Notes: generated from the letters alone by a model not told the origin. Positions 1 to 12,938 are shown, numbered from the stretch's first letter. The stretch is DNA of 64,000 bases from Paraphysomonas bandaiensis (GCA_965644295.1 CBFFRP010000297.1:620001-684000), one strand, 5' to 3'. A program made the numbers and translations.

Positions 1-349
1 GATTTGGTTTCTCCCAAGTGATAATATCTTCAGCTTCGACATCCCTGCAAGAGGAATGATTCTATCGATAGCGTTTGTTGATAGTGCCAATCGTCTGATG
101 AGATTCACATATAGCATCAACAGTAAACTGACAGTTACATCCATTGACTTACTCGCAATTGCGGAGACCGTTAAGAGAACTGTCCATCTTTATTATGGGG
201 GGAACCTGACAGTAAAGTTTGATATAATCGGCGTCCTCTGCGGACATGTTGTTGGCTGCCTCCCAGTTCTTAAGAGCTTGAGCACAAGTGGTCTGTATAT
301 GCACATATATGAGAGACAAGCGGGTCATATGCACTGATACAATTACCAT
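1..349 (-). CDS. DNAL1: Axonemal dynein light chain 1, N-terminal part (partial)
   Basis: Leucine-rich-repeat light chain that binds the motor head of outer-arm dynein in cilia and flagella. Reading the minus strand gives TTCAQALKNWEAANN, then IKLYCQVPPIIKMDSSL, then an exon reading NCERLALSTNAID and LKILSLGRNQI, which follows the family order (KEALxxWE, IKLxxQxPPIxKMDxSL, LSLSTNxI, LRILSLGRNxI). Proposed exons are 349-347, 292-153 and 94 to beyond 1. The introns are 346-293 (54 bp) and 152-95 (58 bp), both GT-AG. The first intron would fall directly after the ATG. The alternative is read-through from the same ATG, adding 18 residues absent from the family. The rest of the gene lies outside the window. 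Its presence says the organism builds motile flagella. Identity is strong; the exact first exon is inferred. Confidence 0.88.
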
Positions 350-1856
350 TTTATAAGCAGACTATTCCAAATACTATGAGCAGGTCGTTTATATGAAGTA
401 AAGTGAGAGTTGGGTTTGTTTAAAGCATTGAGATGAGCTGACAGTGTGAGGGGCTTATATATACACACCTGCATGCATACACGTCTATCTATACATACAT
501 ATACAGGTAGAGGTACATACACACGTACGTATAGAGAGAGTGATAATGTATGAGATGCTCCGTAGACACACACCCAACCCAACTGACAACATGCGAAACC
601 GATACTGTACTAGAGTAAATACAGAGATATACAGACAGATGTACTGCTGTACTACGCAATGTAATGTACTGAAGTACAAGGTAATGCAGTACGATTGAAT
701 TGGGGGATTTTGGGGTGTTATTTTCAAGGGTTTTTGGAATCCCGCTAGCACAATATTCCGGTTTTCATACAAGGCAATGAGATATCATGGATATACAGAG
801 CAGTGCAGTGTGTTGCATATCTATACATACATGCAGACATCATTGTAAGGTGACATGATCACATCATATTAACTGCACACAACACGTGTCGTGAAGGAAG
901 AAGGAAGTATTACAACAGTACCCATGCACCTCTTATGTGGCATCAATACAGAGCACTCATAATACAGAGATATCTTTATATGTGGAGAGTGTTGCAGTTA
1001 GAAGATACGGATCATGACTCTTATGTGTTCATAGGTGTTGTTTTTAGTTCAATCTGATGGATGTGTGGTGGAGGGGAACAAGAAGAAGCTGTGAAGGACA
1101 GAAGTAATTACTTCATCAAATAGTAAACTGCCCAAGAAGCCCCAGAATACAACTATAACACAATGTGCGGAGGGTTCGATCTGGAATGTATACAGCCAAT
1201 CTATATTGCATTACAATTCGAAGTATATAAACTCAGCATTGGAAGCCAACAGCCTTAAATTATATACTTGTTTTTTGACTAGTTTGATTGATCAATGCAT
1301 TTGAAGTAGATGGTATATATGAGACCACCAAACAAATAGGTGGCAAGACAGATGTATGAGTAAAACGTAACATAGTCTATTGTGTGACTGCACCAAAGAG
1401 GAGCTTAAAGTGAAAACCAATCAATACTAATTCAATTTCTCTTGTTATCATTTTAAGATATTTGCAGCTGCAATGAAATATCATTTTACAAATCAATTCT
1501 AACCCCAAACATATCGACATCTTATATATTTTGTGTTTTCATCAGTACAATCATAATATAGTTTTCCTATGCAATAAAGAAGATATCCTTGACACTACAC
1601 AATTGCTGTTAAAATATTTCATCACATGTACCCACTATCCTGTAAACCTCCTCGTCCTGCTTACATCTAAAATATTTCACACCCAACGCTCACAACTGGA
1701 GTAGTGCAGCATTATGTACACTAAAATTAAGCCGATTGAAATTTATTCTAATAAATCGGATCTGAAGCATACACAAAAAACGATATGTACTGTACAGAAA
1801 TATATAAAAAATAGTATCGATTTCATACAAAATTAATATATACTGCAATAAAGCGA
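350..1856. other. Intergenic, AT-rich, no supported gene
   Basis: About 1.5 kb between the dynein light chain gene and the 3' end of the HEAT-like gene. It holds CATA/CACA-type simple sequence around 460-540 and 800-840. Short open frames in this stretch have microsatellite-driven composition and no recognisable motif. The flanking genes point the same way, so a promoter for DNAL1 should lie in the part nearest 350, but I see no defined element. Confidence 0.5.
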
Positions 1857-3212
1857 CTACAGATTACTTTTCAGCTGTTTCAAAAGTATCGCCATATTCG
1901 AGGCCTCTAAATCTCCACCGGATGTCAGCTGCAACAAAATTGGGCCGACAACAGCAGGATCAGATACCGCTGACCGTGGTATGCACACGCTCACTAAGTC
2001 CACCACAAATTTAGTTTGAATGCTGGAGCACACAGTTAAAGGGTACATCCTGAGAAGATACTGAGTTAAAGCTTTCAAATTTTCCGGATCGAATACATCA
2101 CGAAAATAAGATGCGCCCAGTCGATTCAGAATTGTGAATGCGTGCTCTCTGATATTCGTACTCTTATCTCTACACTTAAACACAAATACCCTCACTATTT
2201 CCATCGCAATATCATTTCCACACATCCGAATGACATTACATTCGTCCAATATGCATAATGCTTTCAGACGCAATTTGTCCGATGTGTCGAGCATTACTAC
2301 ATCAAGGAGGATGTGAATTATTTTTCCAACATAAGAATCAATATGGCCAGCATCATCAGTTCGATTACTATCAGCTGATTCAGTATAGTCACGACAACAT
2401 GACCCCATCAGACGACCCAAAAAAGACACGCCGGCAACACGAAATAAACTTGGAAAGTGAGAAAACACTACAACTTCTGACATGGTTTTGATATGAGCTG
2501 AGATAGGCCCACAAAAACACAATATATTATTAGCAAAACGAATAATGCTGCTTTCAATTTCACGTGCTTTCGACCGCTTGTTTACTGTATATTCCAGATA
2601 TTCCTTTCCAAGTTGAATGATTTTTTGTTGTAATATCTCTGATACACCTGGCACGGCAAGAAACACTCTGGATAAGATAAAACAGTCACATATATCGTGT
2701 TGTTTATTTAATTTGACGTGATATATGAACAAGGACTTGAAATATATCATAGAGATCGTAGGGTACAAATCGATAATACACTGAAGAAGATTCACGCATT
2801 GCTCGAATTTGTCTTGTGTCAATATGTTGTCAGACCTAAGGTGGAATGCAATCATAAGAACAGAGTGAATGACAATCGGTACGTTAGAGGAATGCAATTT
2901 CAAAATCTCTTTTAAGCGATTGAACATAAACACATCTGAACACACTCCACTGAAGCGATGAGACTGAGATAAACACACCACATTGACGGCAAGAACTGTG
3001 ATATTGGAAGATTCATAGAGTTCTTGATAGCCTTTAGAGAGGAGATCAACTGGGCCGTTAGTTTGTTGAGCAATAGAGTTAATGAAACACATATAGTGCT
3101 TAACACTAACAGAGTTGTTTGTATGCGTATACTCGTTGAAAACATGCGATATCTCACTCTTCCCAGCTGATAAATCACCTTGAATGATGTCATTGATGAG
3201 TGACTGAGACAT
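1857..3212 (-). CDS. HEAT/ARM-like alpha-solenoid protein, unidentified
   Basis: Uninterrupted 451-codon frame starting MSQSLINDIIQGDLSAGK. The protein is almost wholly helical, with repeating amphipathic stretches. Near residues 305-355 come two clear HEAT-like units, including LRLKALCILDECNVIR and KCRDKSTNIREHAFTILNRL. The DKxxxxRxxAxxILxxL pattern is the kind seen in cohesin and condensin accessory subunits and in other scaffold proteins, but I cannot place it in one family. No signal peptide or membrane segment is visible. It is intronless, unlike its neighbours. The start is the first ATG of the frame. It is separated by about 550 bp from the divergently transcribed glucose-6-phosphate isomerase gene, so the two could share a promoter region. 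It could be an adaptor, condensin-like or Integrator-like subunit; this is unresolved. Confidence 0.6.
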   Translation of the reverse strand: MSQSLINDIIQGDLSAGKSEISHVFNEYTHTNNSVSVKHYMCFINSIAQQTNGPVDLLSKGYQELYESSNITVLAVNVVCLSQSHRFSGVCSDVFMFNRLKEILKLHSSNVPIVIHSVLMIAFHLRSDNILTQDKFEQCVNLLQCIIDLYPTISMIYFKSLFIYHVKLNKQHDICDCFILSRVFLAVPGVSEILQQKIIQLGKEYLEYTVNKRSKAREIESSIIRFANNILCFCGPISAHIKTMSEVVVFSHFPSLFRVAGVSFLGRLMGSCCRDYTESADSNRTDDAGHIDSYVGKIIHILLDVVMLDTSDKLRLKALCILDECNVIRMCGNDIAMEIVRVFVFKCRDKSTNIREHAFTILNRLGASYFRDVFDPENLKALTQYLLRMYPLTVCSSIQTKFVVDLVSVCIPRSAVSDPAVVGPILLQLTSGGDLEASNMAILLKQLKSNL

Positions 3213-3767
3213 AGGGGGATATAGACGTGATATATCTCATCGTATATACACTCATAGCCTTACACCGCATACATACATACGATACATACACATGACACTG
3301 TGCATATGACACTGTGCATACATACGATATGGACAGCATGTGCATGTAGGATGTGGACTGTCGTCGATATGAGCGAAGTTTAATCACTTCACTTCATCTT
3401 CACATAATATCCCCTATTTTGTACCAATAAGTTAGAACTATTGGGTTTTCTGTTGTCAACATGTCGTTATTGTGCATTTTCTCCGATTTTGCTGCCACTC
3501 TGCAGAGAATGTCCACGTCATCTACACCTCAAAGATACGGATAGTATACAAGAGAATACATGAGTGTATACCTCAAAAGATCTGCAGTGTTGCAGTTGTG
3601 TGCAGTGGACTGCATACACACATACACACCCTCTACAGCATATCCTCGACACAACACACTGCACGGATCACTCACAATTACAACACACAAGACTATTGCA
3701 CACTGCATTGCTAAACCGGCTTATACTTACCAATTAAAGAGTTTATTTAATTAACGTGATTGTTACT
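3213..3767. other. Divergent intergenic region
   Basis: Space between two divergently transcribed genes (HEAT-like on minus, glucose-6-phosphate isomerase on plus), so it probably contains both promoters. It holds imperfect CATACGATA and ACACACA simple sequence. I see no defined promoter element. Confidence 0.45.
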
Positions 3768-5752
3768 ATGCAACGTAAGGCCCTTAAGATGTGTTGCTGT
3801 GTTCTAACTGTATGTTACTGTGTGCAGCTATTCATCAATCGACATCGTGGGCTAGACTTCAGGAACATGCTAATGAGATCAAGCAATTGCATCTGAGAGA
3901 TCTGATGAATGACAGTCAGAGATGTGGTTCTCTCTATGCGGAATATGATGGCATCGCGTTGGATTATTCGAGACAGAATGTGACTGCAACAACAATGGTT
4001 CGAATGCACATAACACAACAGACACCTTTGAAATTGTTATTTTATAGGATCTTCTCTTTGATCTGGCTGCAACTGCTGGCTTGGACATTAAAAGAGCGGC
4101 AATGGGGAGTGGAAATCACATAAACTCTACTGAAGATAGAGCTGTAATGCATATGGCACTCCGATCTCCACGCTCAAAGCGTTTTGTTGTTGATGGAGCC
4201 GATGTTGTACCTGATGTGCACTCTGTTTTGGATAAAATATCGTCATTTTCGGAAGATGTTCGCTCAAAGCGCTGGGTCGGAGCAACAGGAAAGCCCCTCG
4301 TAAACGTAATTTCTGTCGGCATTGGGGGATCTTATCTGGGCCCAGAATTTGTTTACGAAGCACTCAAAACAGATCCGGTGGGTAAGGAAACTTCTGCGGG
4401 ACGACAGCTTCACTTTCTTGCAAATGTCGACCCTGTTGATGTTTCTAGAGCTATCAGTGGAATGGATCCTGAAGAAACTCTTGTGGTAGTCGTGTCGAAG
4501 ACTTTCACCACTGCCGAAACTATGCTGAATGCAAAGACACTTCGAGAGTGGCTCCTCAAGAGCATGAACGGCGTTGCCAGTGGAGACGTTATCCGACAGC
4601 ACATGGTGGCCGTCAGGTGATATAGCGTTCTTATATTTATTTCGTATTAATTGCTTTTTAGTTCAGCAGTGTCCAAGGCCACTGATTTCGGTATGTGTTT
4701 AGCATTGAAGTGTACACAGTTTTAACATGCTGGTTTAGGGATCAGTGAATCTAATGTATTTGGATTTTGGGATTGGGTTGGAGGTCGATACTCTGTGAGC
4801 TCTGCTGTGGGAGTTGTGCCACTTGCTCTGCACTATGGCATGGATCTCACAAAAGAATTTTTGGCTGGGGCCCACGACATGGATGTTCACTTCTTTGAGG
4901 TGATTAGTCATTATTGTTGTGTGATATATGTGCTCATATAGTGCAGACACCCATGAGACAGAACCTTCCCGTGCTGATGGGTTTATTGGGAGTATGGAAT
5001 TCAACATTTCTAGGGCATGAAACCAGAGCTATATTGCCCTACTCCCAGGCGTTGTTAAGATTTGCGGCCCATGTTCAGCAGCTGGATATGGAGAGTAACG
5101 GCAAGCGTGTTGGGACAGATGGCTCCGTCCTTCCTTACAAATGTGGAGAAATTATATTCGGAGAGCCTGGAACTAATGGACAACATTCTTTTTACCAGTT
5201 GGTGCACCAGGGTCGTGTAGTTCCTGCAGAGTTCATCGCATTCTGCGAATCCCCTTCACCTACTATGGTAATTCACATCTCTGTTCTATAAACATTTTAT
5301 AGTTACGAAATGTATATTTTTAGGTGGCGGGTGAACCGGTGTCGAATCATGATGAGCTCATGTGCAACTTTTTTGCGCAGCCAGATGCGCTTGCGTTTGG
5401 GAAAACTGTTGATGAACTAATTGCAGAAGGTGTTCCTGCGCATCTGCATGCACACAAAGAGTTCCCTGGAAACCGCCCTTCGTTATCTGTTCTATTCCCT
5501 GCACTGAGTGCTCGCACTTGTGGACAACTTCTTGCCATGTATGAGCACAGGGTTGCGGTGCAAGGTTTCATTTGGGGTATTAATTCATTCGATCAATGGG
5601 GTGTTGAGCTAGGAAAGGTGCTTGCCACAAAGGTGAGAAATGCTGTCAGCGCTGCTCGTCAATCTGGACAGAGCGATGTGGCCGGTTTCAACCCATCGAC
5701 TACAACACTTTTGAAAAAATTTTTGAGCCACTCAAATGGTTCCACGAAGTAG
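3768..5752 (+). CDS. GPI: Glucose-6-phosphate isomerase (7 exons)
   Basis: Interconverts glucose 6-phosphate and fructose 6-phosphate in glycolysis and gluconeogenesis. Proposed exons: 3768-3774, 3828-3997, 4048-4616, 4662-4690, 4739-4899, 4947-5267, 5324-5752, giving 561 residues, the usual length. All introns are 45-56 bp and GT-AG; reading frame is kept across every junction. Family motifs in order: [39 protein letters not shown], the sugar-phosphate loop [79 protein letters not shown] and the second signature [15 protein letters not shown]. The wording around [20 protein letters not shown] and [20 protein letters not shown] looks more like the plant-cytosolic or bacterial-like form than the animal form. 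No targeting peptide is seen (it begins MQPIHQSTSW), so it is probably cytosolic. Confidence 0.95.
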
Positions 5753-7693
5753 GCACTCGCCAAGTTTTTAATCAAGCTGCATTTCTGGTAAATGGCACAC
5801 AGCAAAGCGTAAATTGTTGAGTAGTTGTCATTATTTTTAATAGTGGCGAAGTATTTGTTGCCCTCGGTTAATAAGCAGTATACCCGTTGTTATTTCTAAT
5901 GGTATTTTTGTATACCAGTATCAGGGAAAGAAGGTAAAAACTGATATTCCATTGTTTTTGAAGAAGTACTTTATTTTATTCAGTATGAAGTAGATGATGT
6001 AGCAGAATTGAGTTTGCTACTCATGTTACTCATGTGTTAGAACTTGCAAACAAAAGTTACTAGAGTCACACTTCTGGATTTTTCGGTCAAAACTATTAGT
6101 TTTAGTTTTTAGGATACGCATTACCCATAGCATTGGTACTTACACCGTTTAGAATGTACATGAAGGTAATCTTGGAAAGCTACATCGTATCATTCTCACC
6201 ATAAAGCAAAAAAGATAATCAGCAGGCTGCTTATCAATTATTAATTGACTATTAATTGTCACCCAGCTCTGAAAACAAGTATTCTTAAACGTTAAATCCC
6301 AATATGATAAGTTCGTTCTGTATTTCAATGTGACTGAGAAATAAAGATCTTATTGGTTCAATTGTAGTCATTGTAACGCACTTTTCTGTTTACGCTGCGT
6401 TTGTCTGTTTTTCATGTCACTCTTCGACTATATTACATATATAATTATATTCTTCAGTCCATTATACTGTATATACATGTAATATAGGGTCCTTTCAGTA
6501 TTCATATTCTATTTTTCAGTACTCGAGTTACAATTTTTTTCTCAGATTGCCTTTAATGATTTCCTCCAGTTTCACTGAGGATAGCGGAGTATGTTAAGAG
6601 AATCGAGATTCGTTAAAAGAGAGAGCACAAAGGATGATTAGATATTTTGAAGTGTTTATATCCATCAGTGTATCTAATATACTTGCATTGTAATGATACA
6701 ATCAGTGTTAATCTGTGCTACAAGCTATTATTATAGAAAACTCATAAAGCTGATCAAGCTTTGTGTGCAAAATGCATGCGTACATCGTCAACCTTCTTAA
6801 AATTGAAAGTGTTTTCATCTTAACCTGGTGGTCACCTCTACAACACAATACGTACAGCATGCTACTAAACAGCATCACAGCAAGTATCTTGTGTGGGTGT
6901 TTTACTGATTGGATGATATCAAGTAACACATTCATCATTACAATGTAAGCATATCTACCCATATTTTCATGCAATCTAAGCGCTATGCGGACAGGAATGG
7001 CAGTGTGTTAGAAGCCTGTCGTGAGGGCAACTGTCTTGCCTCCAATCCCCCTCTCTTGCAGCCCATCTACAACTCTCATCACTATACGGGGCGGGAGGTT
7101 CATGTATGGGGTCATACAGGTACCTCCTTCCTACTCAAGTATGCACTGTCTGATATTGGCCACAGTTGCATGATTCATTGCATGGAGATGATCGTTGAGT
7201 TGACGGATAGAGTGATACAAGCAATAGAGTAGCATAGATAGACTGTATATACGACTGGGCTACTGAAGATCTCGCTCTTTACACACACAAGACGACTACG
7301 AAAAATGCCAGATTTTTATGCAGCAATAACATCCAATATCTCTAAAAAAACTAAAAATCTAAGATTTTCTTCTGTATGGCCTGCTGTTTAGATAGGAATA
7401 CCTGCAATGTATTCTATGTATTCTTCCATTGTTGTGTGTGATGCAGGGTCAGTTACACACAAGGGCCAGTCACTCACAGAGTGCTCTACAAACACTTCGA
7501 CTTCACTATCCTTCACTGCTATTGGATAACACTCACTTCACTTCGACTTCATTGATTATAAGAGTAAGCCAATTGGTGTCATTGAATTCGTCTCAGTGTG
7601 TTACGACTATTTCATATAGTTGTATATCGTATAGTTAATTCCACTGGCAGTCGTGAAGATATATATATATATATATATCAGTGGGCAGACAAC
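5753..7693. other. Intergenic, AT-rich, no supported gene
   Basis: About 1.9 kb without a recognisable gene. A pure TA run sits at about 7660-7678, just before the start of the EF-hand gene. An 87-codon frame at 6969-7232 (begins MQSKRYADRNGSVLEACREG) is the only one with ordinary amino-acid composition. I do not recognise it and would not call it a gene without transcript support. Confidence 0.45.
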
Positions 7694-10016
7694 ATGGTGA
7701 AGCCAAGGACCGGGACTCTTGGCACCACGAATACACAGATACACACTCGACATAAAAGTGGAGTGTTTGATATCCATGATAGCATAAAACCTCCAGTTAA
7801 ACCTGTGAGGACTGGGCATCATTTAACTCGATTAAACGAGACGTCCACGTGGAAAGTTGAGGCCCGGAATATTCCTGAATACACCACTGAGAAACTGACA
7901 CAGTATACTGATCCGAAAACACGACATATGGAGTCAGCGAAGATAAAGCCGCCTGATTATGAGGCTCAGAGGGAGTCATTACGCATGAAAGCTGTGGATA
8001 AGTTTGAGATGTTAGCCAAGAAGAGATATGGATCCATGAAAGGCTTGTTCACTGCGGTAGGGTGATGTTTTACATGCTGGGTTGATGTGTGGATTGACTC
8101 TTTATTGTGTTCTCTAGTTGAAAAAGGATGCCACTTCTAAGTTAACTCTTGATGAGTTTTCTGAACATCTACGCAAGAGGAACATGGATTTGTACTTTCC
8201 TCGAGATGAGCAGAGGCTTCTCTTTGAGCTCTTTGACAAAGACCATTCAAATCGCGTACAGATATCCGATCTGCTGGAGCACTCCCAGTCAATGGACGAC
8301 AGTAGTATACCTTCGGGAACTCGTTGGAAATCAGAGACAAAAGATTTGATTTTCTCGAAAATAGACGAACAGAGGGGCAAAGAAAAGCTTGTGCAAAGCC
8401 CGCGGCAAACAAAACTTCAACTCGTGCGCACTTTGCGCAATCTTGATCCGCGAAGTACAGGATATGTGGACAAGGACCAGTTAAAGTGGGCGTTGGGCCC
8501 TGGGTACTTGAATTTAAATCTCACCGATGAAGAGATTCAAGCGGCGGTAGATTTATGTCCTCCGAGTTCCAGGACAGGGAAAATCAGTTACGATAAATTT
8601 GTTCGAGTTCTAGACATTCGTAACACTGACCCGATTGCGGACCCTTTTTTCGATGCGAGAGCAAATCAGATCACCATGTTGAAAAAACGACTGGCTACTC
8701 TAGATGCTGTTGCGAATGATAAGGACCTCTTAGATCGCCGAGATGAACTGCTTAAAGTTTGTATGGTCGGACCGGGTGAAAGTGGCCTGGCTGCATTTCT
8801 TGATCCTATGCGGACGGCCCCCACGACAACTCAGTCGTCCTCCCTCCGCATGGGCAGCCCCGAAAAAGAAGCTCTAGAAGACATGGACCAGGGTCGACGA
8901 GCACGTCCTCGTCTGTCTCATCGACAGTCTTCGTTTAACATAGACACCACCCACTACGAGGAACCCGAAGATGACGAGCAAGTTGATGCCAGTGGTAGGA
9001 GACATTTCCGGGCCACGATGAACCATCCATCAAGGTCAAGGGTGAAGTATCCTATGACCGTGGATCTCGCACAAGCCCACTCTGAACACAGGGAGAGTAT
9101 CCCTGGTGGTAGGAGGCGGGGTCCTGACGCTGTAACCGACTGGGGCATTATTCAGCATGATTCATCTTACCCTCCCTCTCCAGATACTCGACCTGCCACG
9201 TCAAGTATGTTAGCGACATCGAAGAGTTTGTCTGCATTGGAAACAGACAGTCGCTACAGGTCGACGCAGTCTGAATACTACACGCCGTTGGAATATAAAC
9301 CAAGTATGCCTGTCACCCGCCCCCATGTAATTGGTGATGCTATGAGATGTGCTATGGAACGGGAGGTAAGTGATGGCTTCGTTTTTAGGAATTTACTTCT
9401 GGTGCTATTATTACATTTAAGTTGTGTAGTAGTGTGTTAACATTTATCCTGAACTCTCTAAAATATATATGCAGGAGAGACGCAGAAAGCGATATGAAAG
9501 GACACAAGCCAATATGAACGCAGTTTCGAATTATGTTGAGCTTGAGCGTATATCACAGGTATGATAGATGGCGTCATTGAAGAATTGATACAATTTTGTA
9601 TTTCTTCAGCTATATCTTTTTTATTATCAATTAAAATACTTAATATTTTATTCCAGACACTGAATGAAAGTTTACGTGCAAAAGGTAGAGTGAAAGAAGC
9701 CCTGCACTATGAATCAGCCGCTTTTCACGAAGATATCAAGACCTACTCTCGGTATGCCCAATTTCATAGTTACTACTCTGTAAGTGTTAATATATGTTGT
9801 GCAATAACGAACAGACGACCGGGACATCATATGCAGCGCAAGCCAAATCCTGAGTTGTTCAACAAAATGTGGGGCGGAAATCTACAGCATGACAAGAAGG
9901 TTGTCGAGGATCGAGATTTTTCCACGACGTATGCTAGGTCATTCATGTACCCCTCAGAATCTACTCCTGCATCTAGCGGTAGATCTGTTGATCCTGAATC
10001 ATTTCCAGTAGTATGA
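7694..10016 (+). CDS. EF-hand calcium-binding protein (5 exons), function unknown
   Basis: Proposed exons 7694-8056, 8118-9365, 9475-9558, 9657-9779 and 9837-10016 encode about 665 residues. Introns are 61, 109, 98 and 57 bp, all GT-AG and in frame at each junction. Residues 161-172 form an EF-hand loop (DKDHSNRVQISD) with acidic or oxygen ligands at positions 1, 3, 5 and 12. A second, more degenerate loop lies at 231-242 (DPRSTGYVDKDQ), followed by helices DEEIQAAVDLCP and ISYDKFVRVLDI. Residues beyond about 330 are polar, Ser/Arg-rich and probably disordered. The C-terminal exons are helical (ERRRKRYERTQANMNAVSNY). No membrane segment or signal is visible. The basic N-terminus and the long low-complexity linker resemble cytoskeletal or flagellar EF-hand proteins, but I cannot name the family. 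The last intron can also end at 9814 (35 bp); 9836 is preferred for length and frame. Confidence 0.8.
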
Positions 10017-11750
10017 ATACAGGATGAAAAAATAACTGGTTTACTGTTGACCCCGTGGCTATGTAGTGATTGTGAACTGTAAAGTGCGTGTTATGTGGTA
10101 GAGAGTATACATAATAATAAGTTTTATTGAATTTGATATTTGTTAAATTGATGTGACTGGTCAGCAGCTCATTCGCTATATTTAGCTGAACTCACGTAAT
10201 ATTAAGTTTTTCCGTGTATCGGAACACCTGTAGGGTATTACTAATAGGTAAGAGTAAATGTGAAAAGATATTGAACAACAAATGGCACCATACTTAACAA
10301 TAATAAATGATATAACAAGGAGAACTAGCCAGAACCACTTTTGAAATCATTTTGAAATTAGCATATTTGAAGCAATAAAAGCTTCATTTTAAAGTTTCAA
10401 AATTATGATGAATAGAGTAGTTAAAGACAGTATGATAATAACCCTATGAAATAGGTTCGACAAGCTGAAATATAATGGCTGTATAAGGTCGTGGCTATAT
10501 AAGATCGTAATATAGGTTGGTAGTAGTGATGTACTGACAACAACATTATTGTGATTGACAACAAATGACTAGAAATGACATTTCTTTTAGTCATACTATT
10601 ACATGCATTATGTACTAAGTTTACAAAGCTTGCTCGGCGACTTCAAAGCAGTTGATACAAGGCTTTTCTATACTTACAGACTGCTGTAACACAGTACCTG
10701 TGCATATCAGAAGAACTAGATCACTTCATAGAGTATAGATAATTCTATCACCATCATCACATTAAACATGTAACACAGCTCTCTGCGATTCTCGAGTTTA
10801 TTTTTTAGCCGATATCTATCTTATATGTATAGCATATTTATAAGCAGTAACTGTATAGTCACTGTCCTCATAACTATCGTTTAGTATCTTATGTAGTGCC
10901 TCTGATATTCTCACAATGACTTGAAAACATAATCAACTATTCTACATGATAGCAGACAAGAAGTCACAGTTTCAAGATATTGATCAATACCTGAATATCT
11001 TTGCTTCACATGCTTGTACTTTATCTACATATCTATGCATATATATTATCGAACATCGCATTGAAGGTAATCATCTAACGTTCGAACGCTAAGGTCTAAT
11101 GACTGGATGAAGATACAAGATATTACCATAGACCAGATGTTGTGATTAGTCAAACAGCATATAGATATGTTTCCATGGAACTAACTCGTGCAATAAGATA
11201 TATAGATATATGCATGCAATAGATGCATGGAGGCGTTGTTTTCACGGGCTGTTTGATCCGTAATCAGGGCTGTGTGTTAGTTGAACGGATTACGTGTTCT
11301 GTTCTAACGGCTACAAAAAAAACTCGAAACCAAAAAAAATATAACTGACAGCAATGTATGTCTTGTAATACCGTAAATACACTGCTAGATGTATGTATGT
11401 ATGTTTGTACTGCCGCTGTGTGTATGTATGTATGCGTACAGGTATATGCATAGAGAGACGGGTCGGATATGTCTGTCTATGTATGTGTATGTATGTGTGT
11501 GCTTCATAGTGTTTAAAATCTAACCTCTGCAGACACATAGAAGCAGCATCTAATCAGGCACTGAGTTACAGGCAGGAGTATCGATACATTAAGAAGCTGA
11601 TTCAAAGTAAGTGTGTGTCCACATATTCACATACTCGTGCTGTAGTCTGCATACACATACATACACACACATACACACACACACATACATACACACATCT
11701 CCGTACCTTCTCACTCGTATGCTAATCCTCGTCTGAAGGTCTTCATCGTA
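10017..11750. other. Intergenic with microsatellites and one isolated exon-like segment
   Basis: AT-rich sequence. TATG/CATA repeats occur at 11391-11500 and 11645-11695. Positions 11533-11606 look like a spliced exon: acceptor CTCTGCAG, an open reading HIEAASNQALSYRQEYRYIK, then donor GTAAGTG. It could be an untranslated or alternative first exon of the small EF-hand gene that begins at 11751, or a leftover coding exon of an unseen gene. Nothing else is supported. Confidence 0.4.
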
Positions 11751-12633
11751 ATGGGAGTAGCATCATCAACCAAACTACCGCCTGTGTTGGAAACAATACA
11801 AGAATGTATGTATGATCTGCGTGTGGCTCTCTATCAGTGACCGTATGCATGTATGTATGTGTGGGTAGGGAACTGGTCTCGAGTTATCGCAGTCATCAAA
11901 GCATACGTTGATGAAGAGCATGATTTTGGTATTGATCATGGGATAGTGACTGCCTTAACGGGCTTGAATGCTGAACATGCGAAGGATCTGATGATGCTGT
12001 TATCTAAATCAGAGACAGGAGTGTGAGTATACATACATACAGAGTGAGTGTGAGTGATGGGATGCTCCTATAGGGTCAATGCCATTACTATGCTAATTGC
12101 GATTGTGTGTTTGGGGGAAAACAAACAATTAATGCTCGAGACTCGACTTGAGACGATGTTCGATTTAATGGACTTCTCGAATAGTGGTCAGATAACGACA
12201 GACGAACTGGTACGCAGCTCTGCATATGACTCATGATACTGCTTAGTTGTGCTAACTATCATTCGTGTAGACCCTCTTGTTTTACTGCACTGCCTCTGCA
12301 TTAGCTGGAATTCTGCAGAAGCCTGACTCCTGCCCCACAGACAATGCGATGACTAAGCTGACGCACTCCTTTTGCGAGGATACTGGCAAAGAGTTAGGCA
12401 GTCTACAGGTACTTAAGAGTGAGTTTCTTGCCTGGGCTACGCATGGACTGTTCGAAATACAAGATATCAATATCGACAACATATATGAAGGCATGTTTTT
12501 GACTGTGAGACGTGGACGCTATAAGAACGTAGCGGCTGCAGATGGGGATGGAAATACTGTCGGTGCAGAATCGAGTGTTACATTTGACACGGACAATACA
12601 GACCTGAAGAGTGTAGAGGACAACAAGGAGTAG
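11751..12633 (+). CDS. Small EF-hand protein with N-myristoylation signal (4 exons)
   Basis: Proposed exons 11751-11805, 11869-12022, 12074-12209 and 12271-12633 encode 235 residues. The introns are 63, 51 and 61 bp, GT-AG, with phase preserved. The protein begins MGVASSTKLPP, which fits the consensus for N-terminal myristoylation (Met-Gly, small residue at 5-6), so membrane tethering is likely. A canonical EF-hand loop is at residues 103-114 (DFSNSGQITTDE), inside the helix pair LETMFDLM and LTLLFYCTASALAG. A Trp-Asn-Trp motif near residue 19 (QEWNWSRVIAVIKAYV) begins a helical N-terminal domain. The architecture recalls small calcium sensors such as recoverin or calcineurin-B types, though only one good loop is seen. 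The exact family is not recognised. The tail after residue 210 is acidic and probably disordered. Confidence 0.8.
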
Positions 12634-12938
12634 GAGTAGCAACCGGCCTTTATGCTGGCCGTTCGATTCTTTATTGCGATGAGGTGTACATGAAGGGTAG
12701 GATGACAGTATTATTGCGGGACTATATTAGGTCAGTTATGTAATAGCTAGCATCAGTATTACGCACCATATGTGCTGGTGTAAGAATTGTGAACGATGAT
12801 GAAATGAACAAAATATAACTTATTAAATTACTAGATATATTACTGCAATTTAATAAAATGTCTCTGAGAATCAGCAAGTTAAATTTACGTCAAACATTAA
12901 CTCCATAAATATCTTATAATCTTATATATATTGAAAGT

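Noticed and set aside
56-337. 93-codon plus-strand frame
   Set aside because: It lies antisense to the DNAL1 exons, which have clear family motifs.
9780-9814. 35-bp alternative intron in the EF-hand gene
   Set aside because: It is shorter than the other introns and would change the reading frame; the 57-bp version ending at 9836 keeps the frame.
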